Assembly (NCBI GenBank): GCA_036898135.1
Contig: CM072526.1
Span: 53,414,399 to 53,478,398 of the forward strand
DNA length: 64,000 nucleotides
Direction of reading: 5' to 3'
Origin: Oncomelania hupensis
Lineage: Eukaryota; Mollusca; Gastropoda; Littorinimorpha; Pomatiopsidae
Under the pieces are notes generated by a model. That model did not search any database, had not been told where the DNA came from, and was given only the letters and a program-made list of their open reading frames with translations. Shown here piece by piece: positions 31,266 through 43,112 of the stretch. The first letter of the stretch is position 1; each line of letters opens with the position of its first letter. The translations under genes and the position numbers were made by a program.

Positions 31266-32360
31266 AGCAGGGCCGGACCTGGGAAAAGTCGAGAGGGGGG
31301 GGGGGGAGTTACAGATTCAGCGAAGGCGCGAAGCGCCGAGTCTTTTAGGGGGATCTGAAGGCATGCCCCCCCTCCCCCCTCTCTCCCCCAGGAATTGTTT
31401 TTTCAAGGATGCAAAATTTTGCAATCTGGTGCAATCTGAACCTTGAAAAAGCCATTTTGTGATGGTCTGGGACTTTGAGCTTTTTGAACAATTGAACTGA
31501 CAAACTCTGGGGTACAAAAATTATCCTCTGCCTCTCCCTTTAAAAAAACAACACATACACACACAAACATACACACACAAACATTTATTTATCAGCAGAG
31601 ATGTTTTGTATACTATTATTATTCACTACTTTTTGTTGATCGTTAACGGTATAAAGCTTTACCTTGTAGTTTATGAACATCATCGACCTGCTTTCACTTT
31701 CAGTCTTGCTGCACTAGGTTCCTCGGCATTAGTACCATTTGTGAATTGTATCTTCTGGCAAAACAGTTCACTGCCTCTTTGAAGTCAATATAAACATCCC
31801 TGTGCACTTTCAGTAAAAAAATCAAAGAAAATAGATCTAGGTGTAAACTTCCCTTCAATTCTATCCACATAGAAAGAATTCTATGCACACAAAAAGCATT
31901 CATTAGTTGAAATTCCATTTATAAAAAAGAAACCAATATTGTAAGTCATAGAATAAAATTCTTTGTATAGAATAACATTCTATAATATAGTGTAAAATTC
32001 TTGTTTTTAATAATAATTCTTGTTTTATTGTTTTATTTATTTTTCATCACTGAAGAAGGGCGTAGCCCGAAAGTCTTTGCTTTTATATTTTTCTTGGTGT
32101 TTTTTGTGTATTTTGTTTCTGATTTCTATACTGATCTTTCTCGGAAAGAAGTGCATTGAAGGAGAGCAGCTCTTTTGGGTACCTGGTCGATTCAACCGAA
32201 ATCCATTTCAACGATGTTTTTGGACGATTCAGCGATGGTCGTTTCAACGGATGTTCGTTACAACGAATTGTCAAAATTATCAACTTAGCATCTTAATTAA
32301 TATTTTTTAAAATTCGTTTATTTTGGGCTTAGGGCAGTATCAAGGTGAAGGTGCTGGAAG
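31266..32360. other. Left part of the insertion in the solo LTR
   Basis: It opens with CAGGGCCGGACCTGGG and a 12-G run, resembling starts at 51457 and 62577. A ~140-bp piece at 31856-31998 duplicates part of the foldback arm (32412-32557). A motif GAAGAAGGGCGTAGCCCGAAAG lies near 32052, and GTCGTTTCAACGG-type phrases near 32210-32260 recur on the right side at about 35960-36010. No gene was recognised. Confidence 0.5.
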
Positions 32361-33307
32361 TATGGGGCGCCATGTGTCCATTTATTCTATGTGACTATTC
32401 TATACATAGAATAAATTCTATCCACATAGAAAGAATTCTATGCACACAAAAAGCATTCATTAGTTGAAATTCCATTTATAAAAAAGAAACCAATATTGTA
32501 AGTCATAGAATAAAATTCTTTGTATAGAATAACATTCTATAATATAGTGTAAAATTCTATGTCCATAATAAAATTCTATGTATAGAATAACATTTTATAA
32601 TAGAGAATAAGATTCTATGTATGTAATACAATTCAATATTATAGAATGCACTTGTATGCATAGAATTATATTCTATAACATAGAATGAATTCTATTACAA
32701 AGAATGAATTCTATAACATAGAATTTATTCTATGTGCATACAATTCATTCTATAACATAGAATGAATTCTTTAACATTAAATAAATTATATGACATAAAA
32801 TGAATTCTATGTGCATAGAATAAATTGTATAACATAGAATGAATTCTATAATAAAGAATGAATTCTATATGCATAGAATGAATTTTATAGCAAAGAATGA
32901 ATTCTATGACATAGAATTTATTCTATAGCATAGAATGAATTCTATGTTACAGAATGAATTCTATGTCATAGAATTCATTCTATGCTATAGAATTCATTCT
33001 ATGCTAAAGAATAAATTCTATGTCATAGAATTCATTCTTTGCTATAGAATTCATTCTATGTTATAGAATTCATTCTATGTCATAGAATTCATACTATGTC
33101 ATCTTATTCATTCTATGTTATACTATTCATTCTATGCTATAGAATTCATTCTATGTTATAGAATTCATTCTATGTCATAGAATTCATTCTATGTCATACT
33201 GGGGCACTGTCAAGGTATAGAGAACATTTTTTATGGCATGGGACTGTATGGCAGAGAGATATACACATTGCCACATCCCATCACCACACCACATCACTCT
33301 ACATCAC
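32361..33307 (+). repeat. Foldback left arm
   Basis: Arrays of ATAGAAT / ATTCTAT units of 19-20 bp (32400-33200), then a non-repetitive piece containing GGCACTGTCAAGGTATAGAG. Both parts recur inverted in 34838-35892. Confidence 0.85.
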
Positions 33308-34837
33308 ACTGCACCACAAATGTGATGGGTAGGTGTGGTGGAGTGATTAGGTTATGTGATGATGTGGTCTGATTCACTCGCTTTTAAGGCATAATAGAAC
33401 TGTATTGCAGATACATACATACACATTACCACATCACATCACCACACTACATCACTCTAAATCACATCACACTGCACAACAAATGTGATGGGTGGGAGGG
33501 GTGGAGTGATTAGATTATGTGATGTGATTCACTGATGCCATGATATGTGCTGTCTGCTGCAATGTGAAGATGTGCTGCTGCTGTGATGTTTGTTTGATGT
33601 GATGTGATGATTTGTTGATGTGATGTGATTTTATGTGGTGGTGCGTTTTCACGATGATGGTGATGAAGCAATGTGATGCAGTGATGTGATGTGATGATGT
33701 GATCGATGTGGTGATGATGCGATGTGGTGATGTGTCATACAATATCTTTTTTTTAATTCTAAATTTTGTTACAATTTATTAGTTGTGTTTTTTAATTTTA
33801 TATGAATGAAATGAATTATATGTATATAGAATTAATTGTATAACACAGCAAGAATTGTATGACATAAAATACCTTTTTTTAACATAAAATGGATTTTATT
33901 CGCAACACTGAATACATTCTATTTTCATAGAATTGTTTTTTAACATTTGGTGCACATAGAATGCATTCTATGTTATAGAATGTTCATTCTATAACATAGA
34001 ATGTTCATTCTATAACATAGGATCCATTCTATAACATAGAATGTTCATTCTATAACATAGAATGGTCATTCTATAACATAGAATTCATTCTATAACATAG
34101 AATGTTCATTCTATAACATAGAATCCATTCTATAACTTAGAATGTTCATTCTATAACATAGAATCCATTCTATAACATAGAATGTCCATTCTATAACATA
34201 GAATGCATTCTATAATATAGAATGTTCATTCTATGCGCAACTAGGTCATTCTATGTGAAACGAGGCTTTGACGAATAAAGGGACATGTGCACGCGCGCGA
34301 GAACTGAAGAAATGGCTGACGTAACAAGCGTTCTGCGGGCTTTATCAGACATCATAATTACGTGAACAACATTTTTAGGGTTTTCTTGATGCGGTACGAC
34401 TTCGACGGTAGTGTAAGTAGATGCGTAGCAATAAATAATTGATGACGTCACACCCTCCCCCCCACTCCGCCCTGCGTTTGCTTTTTTTCATTACTATGTG
34501 CTGAGGTTCTGTAAGGGTTTATAGTGACAAAAAAATCTAATTGAAATATCAGTTCCAAGAAATAACCGTACTGTACACTCATAAAAATGCAATAATTAAT
34601 ATATTTAAAGGTCGGAATATTGCGATACAAATCTGAGACATAATAAATGAAAGGTTCATAAAGCTGATTATTACAAAAAATTATTTCACCCCAGGCGGCC
34701 CCCCCATAACCTATTTTCAGCTAAATTGCTCTGTTGCGAATTTGGCCCCCCTTTGTGAGGACACCCACATTTATGTATAGTTCCTTCCGTTAATAAAATG
34801 GATAGCATAATAGCATTAGGAACGTACGTCAGCCATT

Positions 34838-35892
34838 GATGTAGAGTGATAAGGTGTGGTGATGGGATGTGGCAATGTGTATCTCTCTGCAATACAGTCC
34901 CATGCCATACAAAATGTTCTCTATACCTTGACAGTGCCCCAGTTTTTACTATTTAAAAAAGGTTTTTACATTGATTTCATTCTATAACATAGAATGAATT
35001 CTATGACATAGAATGAATTCTATGACATAGAATAAATTCTATGACATAGAATGAATTCTATAGCATAGAATGAATAGTATAACATAGAATGAATAAGATG
35101 ACAGAATGAATTCTATGACATAGAATGAATTCTATAGCATAGAATGAATTCTATAACATAGAATGAATTCTATAGCATAGAATGAATTCTATGACATAGA
35201 ATTCATTCTGTAACATAGAATTCATTCTATACTATAGAATAAATTCTATGTCATAGAATTCATTCTATGTTGTAGAATTCATTTTATGTCATAGAATTCA
35301 TTCTATGTCATCTTATTCATTCTATGTTATACTATTCATTATATGCCTATAGAATTCATTCTATGTTATACTATTCATTCTATGTCATAGAATTCATTCT
35401 ATGCTATAAAATTCATTCTATGCATATAGAATTCATTCTTTATTATAGAATTCATTCTTTGTTATACATTTTATGCTATGCACATAGAATTAAGTCTATG
35501 TCATGCAATTTATTTTATGTTAAAGAATTCATTCTATGTTATAGAATTCGTTCTTTGTAATAGAATTCATTCTATGTTATAGAATATAATTCTATGCATA
35601 CAAGTGCATTCTATAATATAGAATTGTATTACATACATAGAATCTTATTCTCTATTATAAAATGTTATTCTATACATAGAATTTTATTATGGACATAGGA
35701 TTTTACACTATATTATAGAATGTTATTCTATATAAAGAATTTTATTCTATGACTTACAATATTTTTTTTTTAAATAAATGGAATTTCAACTAATGAATGC
35801 TTTTTGTGTGCATAGAATGCTTTCTATGTGCATAGAATTTATTCTATGTATAGAATGGTCACATAGAATAAATGGACACATGGCGCCCCATA
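34838..35892 (-). repeat. Foldback right arm
   Basis: Inverted counterpart of the left arm, about 100 bp longer because the number of 19-20-bp units differs. Confidence 0.85.
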
Positions 35893-36195
35893 GGAAGAGG
35901 CTTGCGGCCAGAACAAGAAAATATTGCTGCATTTACTTAATTTAGGCTTAGGGTTTGGGTTACTTGGTCGTTTCAACGGGAAAACACTTTGGACGTTTCA
36001 ACGGATCCCTTGATATTGATTTCCGTTGAATTGTCTATAAATAACTCTTTGTACCTTGGACCAAAAGTAACTAAAAACTGCAATGTTTTAAAAACAATGT
36101 AAAAAAATTAAACTCTTTGCATTTAAAAAAATTCAATTTTTTTTTTGTTTGGAGGGGGTGTTCTGGAACCCATGTAACTTCGAAGTGAATTTGGA
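35893..36195. other. Right part of the insertion in the solo LTR
   Basis: Contains TTGGTCGTTTCAACGGG and related phrases also found left of the foldback element, then A/T-rich DNA. Similarity to the gypsy-1 LTR resumes near 36195. No gene. Confidence 0.4.
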
Positions 36196-36572
36196 CATTT
36201 AAGTTAATAGAGTGTTTAGAGAATAATGTATAGAGTAGAGGAAATAAATGTGTGATATTTACTGTTAACTAGTGGCTGGATTACCTATGTTTCATAGCCG
36301 TGCTAGAGCTAGTGTGTCATTACATGGTTATTGCTTTAGGTCCAGCGGACTCTTCCGAGCCAAATCAGGACCAGAGAGACGTTATCTTAAAATGTTATAA
36401 AAGAGGTTCAAATCTTAAAATATATACCTGTTACTCTTAAATACTCAAACTTTCACATGACACCTCTTGAAAAGTCTTCTGTAAAACTGATGTATTAAAA
36501 ATATGTTCTCTTTCCTCAATCAAATCACTAAATTCGGTCTTATCAATAAAATCCAAAACAAAACGACATGGT

Positions 36573-36682
36573 TTATATGCGATAAAACAAACCAACATCA
36601 TGTAAAAATTGAAACAAGTGTTGACCTTTGCATATTTTAAAAATCTCTTTGAAAGGTATTGAACCAAAATATGTTTCTCTTT
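36573..36682 (-). pseudogene. LINE pol C-terminal segment after solo LTR-A
   Basis: The minus strand reads ETYFGSIPFKEIFKICKG, then FLHDVGLFYRI and a stop at 36575-36573. It follows in the correct frame from the segment ending at 38790 once the solo LTR and one AAAGA duplication are removed. About 250 bp of 3' UTR follows. Confidence 0.85.
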
Positions 36683-38784
36683 TGTGACGACACGAGTTTT
36701 CAGATAGCAGGGGGAATTATACTTTTTACGAAGTTACACTTCTCCGTATATAGTGTACATAGATAGCGTGACCGATTTACTTTTTGCGTATGAAAGTGCA
36801 GTTTCGTAAAGTCCGTGCATAACGAAGAAGACAGGGAGTAGGCCAATTTCCGAATAGGGATACGCGTAATAAAGAATGTGCAGACTGACAAGAGCTCGAT
36901 TATTTGCTTGTGGCCGGCGCGTTTTTGGAGGGCAGAGTGGTTTGAGATGCTTTTGCGAGAGGATCGAATCTAACGAGGCAGCAACCCTGTGACAGAGGTC
37001 ATTGTAGTGTAGGGTACTGTTGGAAGGGTGTGTTTATTGTTTATATAGCCACCCAAGGTCTTATGCCCTCGTCGGGATAAGGATGTTTAGAGTTCGAGAG
37101 GAAGTATTAACTGCCATTTGTCAGTAAATGTAGAGTTATATACTTAAGGTGTGTGTCGTTCTCGATTGAACACCCACCAAGACTTAGTGTCTGTGACAGA
37201 GCTAAGGTGACCTCATCCTCAGTTATAGGTGTTATTTGGAAAGTGAAATAACCAGCAATAGCAAGACAAAGTGACTCTCAAAAGACTAACCAGATTGTAT
37301 TTGTGACAGTGCTGTGTTGTGTTGTGGTGTTGGGGGAAAGGGGTGTGTCACAAGCCGAGGCCTAAAAGGTGAGCAAATCCTGTCATTCAATTCTTTAGTG
37401 GCGCGCTCCGAGAACTGCGTACGTGTATGAGTGGTAATGAGTGTGGGGAAGGGGATGTATTTTAGGATGCATAATGAATTTTGTTGATTTTATATGATTT
37501 TCTTATGATTTTCTTATTGTATATGTGATGGGGAAATGTCGTTGCTGTTGTTGTTATAAAAGTGGGTCAAAGGCGACGATGGGGAATATAGAGAGAGAGG
37601 GAGAGAGAGAGTGGGGGTGTATGTATGGAGAGAGCGATAGAATGTATTATACTGAAGAAAGATGAAGTGATGATTATGAAGGAAGCATGTTTACAGTATG
37701 GTACGGCAAGATAGTATGAATGAAGGGAGATAATCGTGATGTGTTATAACCGTTGGGGGTGATGGCGATGATGAGGGTGAGAGGGATGAATCAGGGCTGT
37801 GTGATTGAAGTGTGGTTGCAATAATTATGTATATTTATATAAACATTTGTGTGTAAAGAAGATGTGAATTATTAAGCATCAAAGATTGATTTATATTATT
37901 GAAATGTGTGTATAGCATCTTGTATTACTATCATGGTATTCATATACAGGTCAAGATGGTGGACGGAGGACGGCGTGTTATATTATATTATATAGTGCTT
38001 GTTGTTTTGTAGGCAGGTTGTTAAGACTGTGTATATGCTTACAGGTGTGGGCGTTTACTTCTACGTGTTACTTCTACGCATTATTTCAACGCTGTTGCTT
38101 CTGATGTTGCTTCTTATGCTGTACTTATGTTGCTGTTGTTGACGCTGATTGGGTCCTAGCCAGCCTGGGGGGGTGCCTTTGCCTCTACAGCAGAGTAGTG
38201 TTGTGGTGATCTCTGCCACTGCAGCAGGTTTTGCCTATGTATCGAGGCAACACTATTACAGGAGGTTTTCATACCTAATTCATGCACACACAGACTCACA
38301 TTGCACTACACCTAAAAACATATTCATTTAGTTAGAAGAATCATCCGCTTATTGTGAAAGAGACTGTTTAGCTCTCTGAGCTACTTGACAAGAACATTGA
38401 GACATTGCTTCTGTGCCACAGCTTCGCCTAGATAGTAGTTTATGATTAAAGATTCAAACGCCATTGCTTATTATTTGAAGATTTACATTTTGAATTGATT
38501 TGTTGATTGCGATTTTGTTGTACACATTTTGTAAAGAAACTGTTGTTGTTTAGTTCTGTTTAGGGTTGAACAAGGGGAGGTAATTGTTAGTTAGTATTGG
38601 GACGGGGGTCTATTTAGGGGTTGAGGGAAGGTTAGTTCCCATTTGTCCTGTGTTTGTATGTTGATTGTAGAATAAAAGAGTGTGATTGTATTCTGGCATT
38701 TTGTGTTAGTTTATTTTGTTCGAGTTTGTCTTATTCACTCGTTGTATGTGCTGAAGTCACAGAACCCGCTCGGGGGACGTGACA
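36683..38784 (+). mobile_element. Solo LTR-A (2102 bp) inside the LINE
   Basis: It starts TGTGACGACACGAG, ends GGGGGACGTGACA, and is flanked by TCTTT duplications (36678-36682, 38785-38789). It is related to but clearly diverged from the gypsy-3 5' LTR at 40748-42780, sharing CACCCAAGGTCTT, TCAAGATGG and GGCATTTTGTGTTAG blocks. An AATAAA lies near 38671. No coding frame is supported. Confidence 0.92.
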
Positions 38785-38789
38785 TCTTT

Positions 38790-40747
38790 TATGAAGCAGG
38801 TCAGAACATTCAGACATGAAATGACGAACAGAAAAGTATTTATCACATGCAAAGCACCATGGTGGTTCTTCTCCTTTTAACAGGAAACTGTGGGTTACAT
38901 AAGTATGTCCAATATGAAGGCGAGACAAAACTGTTTCTTCTTTGCGAGTGGATGCAAAGTTAGGCAAAGGATCTGATAAATCGGGAAGAATTTGAAATAA
39001 TTTGTTATTGATATGGTTAGACCAGTCAGTCTGCCACAGTCGTTTACAATAAGGTCCAGTCATACAACGTAGGTCAGAGTAGGGCACAAACTGAAAAATC
39101 TCTGGAGGGAAATCGAGATGCAGAGCATCTTTAGCCGCTTTGTCCACTGCAATATTGCCGCGGATGCCCATGTGACCAGGGACCCACATAAAAACTATCT
39201 TTTTACCATCAGAGAAAAGTTGTGTATGGAGGTCATGGATCTCTGCCAGAAAAGGGTGTGATATCTTTCTCGTGGAAAGAGCCTGAAGTGCTGACAATGA
39301 ATCAGACATGATTAAAAACGAGGTTCTTTTGGATTGATAAACTTGTTTCAGAGCGAGATAAAGTGCCTTGAGCTCAGCTGTATAAACAGAACAAAAATCA
39401 GGTAAACGCTGTTGCAAAGGCTTGTCTAAGTGTCTCCCAGAGACCGACGCAGCAGCAACTGAATCTCCGTTCTTTGACCCGTCTGTAAAAAGTTTTTCAT
39501 ATCCTGGGTATAAGGCACACTGTTCTAAATAAAGTTGATTATATATGGTTTCTAATGTATTGTTTTTGAGGAAAGCCGACAATTGCCAATTAATGTTTGG
39601 GGAACATATTAACTTCCATGGAGGAGCTTCAGTTCGAAGCTCATCATCGTTGATGGAAGCAACATCGATGCCTGCGTTTTCCAAATGAGCCTACATTCTG
39701 ATGCCAAACGGAGGAATTGTGTTAGGTTTGGCTTCAAATTTCTGAACAAAATCTGGGTTGAAAACACAGTCATAGGCGGGGTTCATGGGATCAGTTTTTA
39801 ATTTTAAATAGTTATTCAGTGACAATTTTGTACGTCTCAGCTCCAGCGGGGGTTCGTTAGCTTCCACATAAAGGCTTTCACATGGGGAGGTGCGAAAAGC
39901 ACCCAAAGCAATGCGTAATGCCTGATGAGCAACTGGATCTAACATTTTAAGATAAGATTTTCTAGCAGAACCATAAACAATGCAACCATAATCTAACTTA
40001 GATCTAATTAAAGAACGATATAACAGCAATAAAGTTTTCTTGTCAGCTCCCCAGTCTGTACCGCTGATAACCTTGATCAAGTTGCAGGCTTGTTGACATT
40101 TAGTTTTCAAATCTTTCAGATGAGGAAGGAAGGATAGCCTTTGATTAAAAAAATAACACCCAAAAATTTGACTTGTTGGACCACCTTTATTGGAGTTTTA
40201 TTGAGGGTAATATTAGGATCCTGAATAATTCCCCGGTGCTTGGAAAAGTCAATACATTCAGTTTTTGCTTCAGAAAATTTAAAACCATTTTGTAAAACCC
40301 AGTCTTCAACGGCATTGACACATAACTGTAGCTGACGTTCTGCAGATGCCAAGGTTTTACCTTTGGCTACTAATGCAAAATCGTTGACAAACAAAGAATT
40401 GTCAATTCCCCGTTTAACGGACTGAACAATATTATTTATTTTAATATTAAACAGCAAGGGAGGCAAGATGCTACCCTGAGGCACTCCCATCTCCTGTTCC
40501 CTCGTATCTGACAAAGATCCCCCAACCTTAACCTGAAAAATTCTGTCCGTTAGAAAATTGGATATAAACAGAGGTAAATGTCCCTTCAAACCCATTTCTT
40601 GTAAATCTGAAAGGATGCCATATTTCCATGTGGTATCATAAGCTTTTTCCAAATCAAACATGATGGCAACGACATGTTCACCCTGGAAGAACGCGTTATG
40701 GATAAAAGTTTCCAGTCGCACCAGGTGATCAACAGTACTTCGACCAT
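38790..40747 (-). pseudogene. I/Nimb-like LINE RT and RNase H
   Basis: From 40747 downwards: RT start (RSTVDHLVRLETFIHNAF), motif A FDLEKAYDTTW, motif B GVPQGSILPPLLFN, a catalytic site that reads FVND instead of FADD/FVDD, thumb (LDYGCIVYGSA; SPCESLYVEANEPPLELRR), then a complete RNase H (LFTDGSKNGDS, YTAELKALYLAL, IMSDSLSALQAL, WVPGHMGIRGN). A C-terminal Cys/His stretch (CFACDKYFSVRHFMSEC) ends at the LTR-A insertion. Breaks are a frameshift near 40140 in an A-run and a TAG at 39691-39693. RNase H next to a LINE RT is typical of the I, Nimb, Loa and related groups. The Asp-to-Asn change alone would abolish polymerase activity. Confidence 0.9.
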
Positions 40748-41606
40748 TGTGACGACACGAGTTTCCAGAACATATTAGAGATAGTTATATTTCGTGCAGA
40801 GTTGCACATCTCTACTATGCAGTGTATATAGATAGATCGGCAGTTTTCTTTTATTGCGCATGAAAGGTTAGAACGCGTATTTCTCGTGTTAAACGCAGCA
40901 TGAGCTTATGCAAAAACGAGGTTAAAGGGGTTGAACTCGACTCGATCGTTTGCCTGTGTGTTGGTATGTGATGTAGCTGGCAGAGTCACTTTGGTTGTTT
41001 ATGCGAGCAGACAGCTTTTTGACAGAGTAACGTTGTGACTGTGTGTCAGGCTAGACTACGTATTCTGTAAGGGTTGTTATTTCGAAGTGTTTCGAACCAC
41101 CCAAGGTCTTGCTGCCCTTGTCGGGACAAGAATGCTAAAAAGTCTGTAGTGGGAGAACTGTGACTGCCATCTATTGTGTAATATAGTTGTAGAGTCCTGT
41201 TTCTAAAGCTGTGTGACCCTCTATTGGGTACCTGTTAATGCTCTAGCACTTCGTCAGTGTAGAGATGCCCCAGCCATAGCTAGCATTAGCCATAAACGGA
41301 TTTGAACTCTCAGACTAACCAGAACTGTATTGTGGTTGTTGAAGTGTTGTATTGTGCAGTGCTGTTCTGTAATCACAAGCCGGGGACCTAAGGTGAGTTG
41401 AAATCTGTAATTCATTTCCTTAGTGGCATTTGCACTCCGAGTCTGCGTACGTGAATGTATGATGGTGAATGAGGGGGAGAGGGGTGTATTTTGGTAAATA
41501 GTTGTTTATCGTTTTTATACGATTTTTATATGATTTTCTTGGTTTATTGTGTGTATAAATAATGTCGTTGCTGTTGTTGCCAAGTGGGTCAAAGGGCAGT
41601 GCATGT

Positions 41607-41641
<35 letters not shown>

Positions 41642-42780
41642 GATGGATGTGATGAAAGGGAGACAATGTACTACGTTGGAGAGGGGTGATGTAGGAGATG
41701 AATATGAGGGAAGCGTGTTTGTATTATAGTGTGATAGAAACAATTGTGAATGGAAAAAGATAATGACTTTGAATTGTAACGTGAAGAGTGGTGACGGAGA
41801 TGGAGGTATGATTGAGATGAATCGCTATGGTGTGAATGGGAGTGCAGTTATAATAACTATATATAAACAATCGTGTGTCATGAAAGTGATGAATTCTAGA
41901 ATTGGGAAATGCATTGTGTTTTGAGATGCATGTATAAACAGGTCAAGATGGCGGACGGCGGAAGGCGTATCTATTATTTAATGTGTAGGTTTTTGTGGGC
42001 AAGCTAGTGAGACATTGTTATCTGTCCACAGAGATCTGGGCTTCGTTTACACCTTGTTCTATTTCTGATGGTGCAATCCTTACTGTTAATCCCGCCTTTG
42101 CCAACGTGGGTGTGGACGTTTACCAGGCCACCACCACGACTGCCGCGTCCTTGTATTGTGGTCGGCGCCATTGCTGGGTGTGGGTCTCCGTCCTTGCTGG
42201 GACATACCTGCTACTCCAACCTCCAGCAGTTTCCACCAGGGTCTCAGGATCCCATACGCATCACACCGACGCACATACAGATTCGCATTCACACACCTAA
42301 AAACATACTAGTATAAATTACTTCTTTACTTGAGTAATTACAGCAGTAGTATTTGAGCTCAAGTAATGAACAATTAAGCTGTGTACGTTGACCTTCGAAC
42401 TATCAGCTGGACAATTCTATACGGCCGAATTTCAAGATTCTTTTCTGATTGTGAATTTAATGTTGAATTGTATTATTTAGTATAATCTAATTGATTGTCA
42501 CCATTGTTGCATATTGTTGTGAATATTCTGTTGTGCATAGTTCTAGGGTTTTCAGTTAGACAAGGGGGGGGGGTAACCGTTTAGTAAGTACAGGGTTGGG
42601 GGTCTTGATAGGGGTTGAGGGTGGTTAGTGTCCCATATCCTGTGTGTGTGTGTGGTATTGTTGAATAAAAGTGTGTGACTGTTCATCTGGCATTTTGTGT
42701 TAGTTCTTTTTGTTTGAGTTTCTATCCTCCCACTCGTTGCTTTGAGCTGACGTCGCGGAACCCGCTCGGGTGATGTGACA
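40748..42780 (+). repeat. Gypsy-3 5' LTR (LTR-B)
   Basis: A 2033-bp LTR starting TGTGACGACACGAG and ending GGGTGATGTGACA. It contains a (GA)n run (about 41611-41636) and an AATAAA near 42664. The left neighbour is LINE sequence, interrupted exactly at 40747. Confidence 0.9.
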
Positions 42781-42783
42781 TTT

Positions 42784-42801
42784 TGGTGTCAGAAGTGGGA
42801 T
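42784..42801 (+). promoter_or_regulatory. Gypsy-3 primer-binding site
   Basis: TGGTGTCAGAAGTGGGAT begins 3 bases after the LTR. This form is common at Ty3/gypsy primer sites. The tRNA is not assigned. Confidence 0.8.
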
Positions 42802-43112
42802 AGACTCCTTTTATTTTGTTAGGGTAGTGCCAGATGTGTATGTTGTGTGTTTGTGTTTTTCGGTGTTGAAAGGGTACGCAGCGGGCGGTTGGCGGGAGTG
42901 TGGGGTGTGTTGCACTAGGGATCACACTCGGAGTGTAAGCATTAACGGGGAATTGGGTTGCAGGGTTCACTGTTTGCCTTTAGGGGTACGACGGTGAACG
43001 ATTCCTCAGCTCCTGTGACTGTTGTGTTGTGTATTCGTTCCGTTAAGTGTTTGTATCTGTTAAGTGTTCTGTGTTATTTGTATACTAATCTGTTTTCATT
43101 TTCTCTCTCACC

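Larger units (their letters stand above)
32361..35892. mobile_element. Foldback element with ~1-kb inverted arms of palindromic repeats
   Basis: The two ends are exact inverted copies starting TATGGGGCGCCATGTGTCCA and are flanked by a 5-bp duplication GGAAG (32356-32360, 35893-35897). The arms run 32361 to about 33307 and about 34838-35892. They consist mainly of a 19-20-bp unit around ATAGAATTCATTCTATG, itself a palindrome. A unique-looking stretch (TGGGGCACTGTCAAGG, then CACATCACC-type repeats) is present in both arms. The ~1.5-kb centre holds GT/GA-rich repeats and another tract of the same units with GTTCATTC and CCATTC variants. No transposase is visible. Drosophila FB elements share this architecture; relationship is not claimed. 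Confidence 0.8.

Noticed and set aside
38149..42316. Short frames in the gypsy-3-family LTRs (38149-38331, 41995-42316)
   Set aside because: They lie inside LTRs, are not conserved between the two LTRs as protein, and lack homology.
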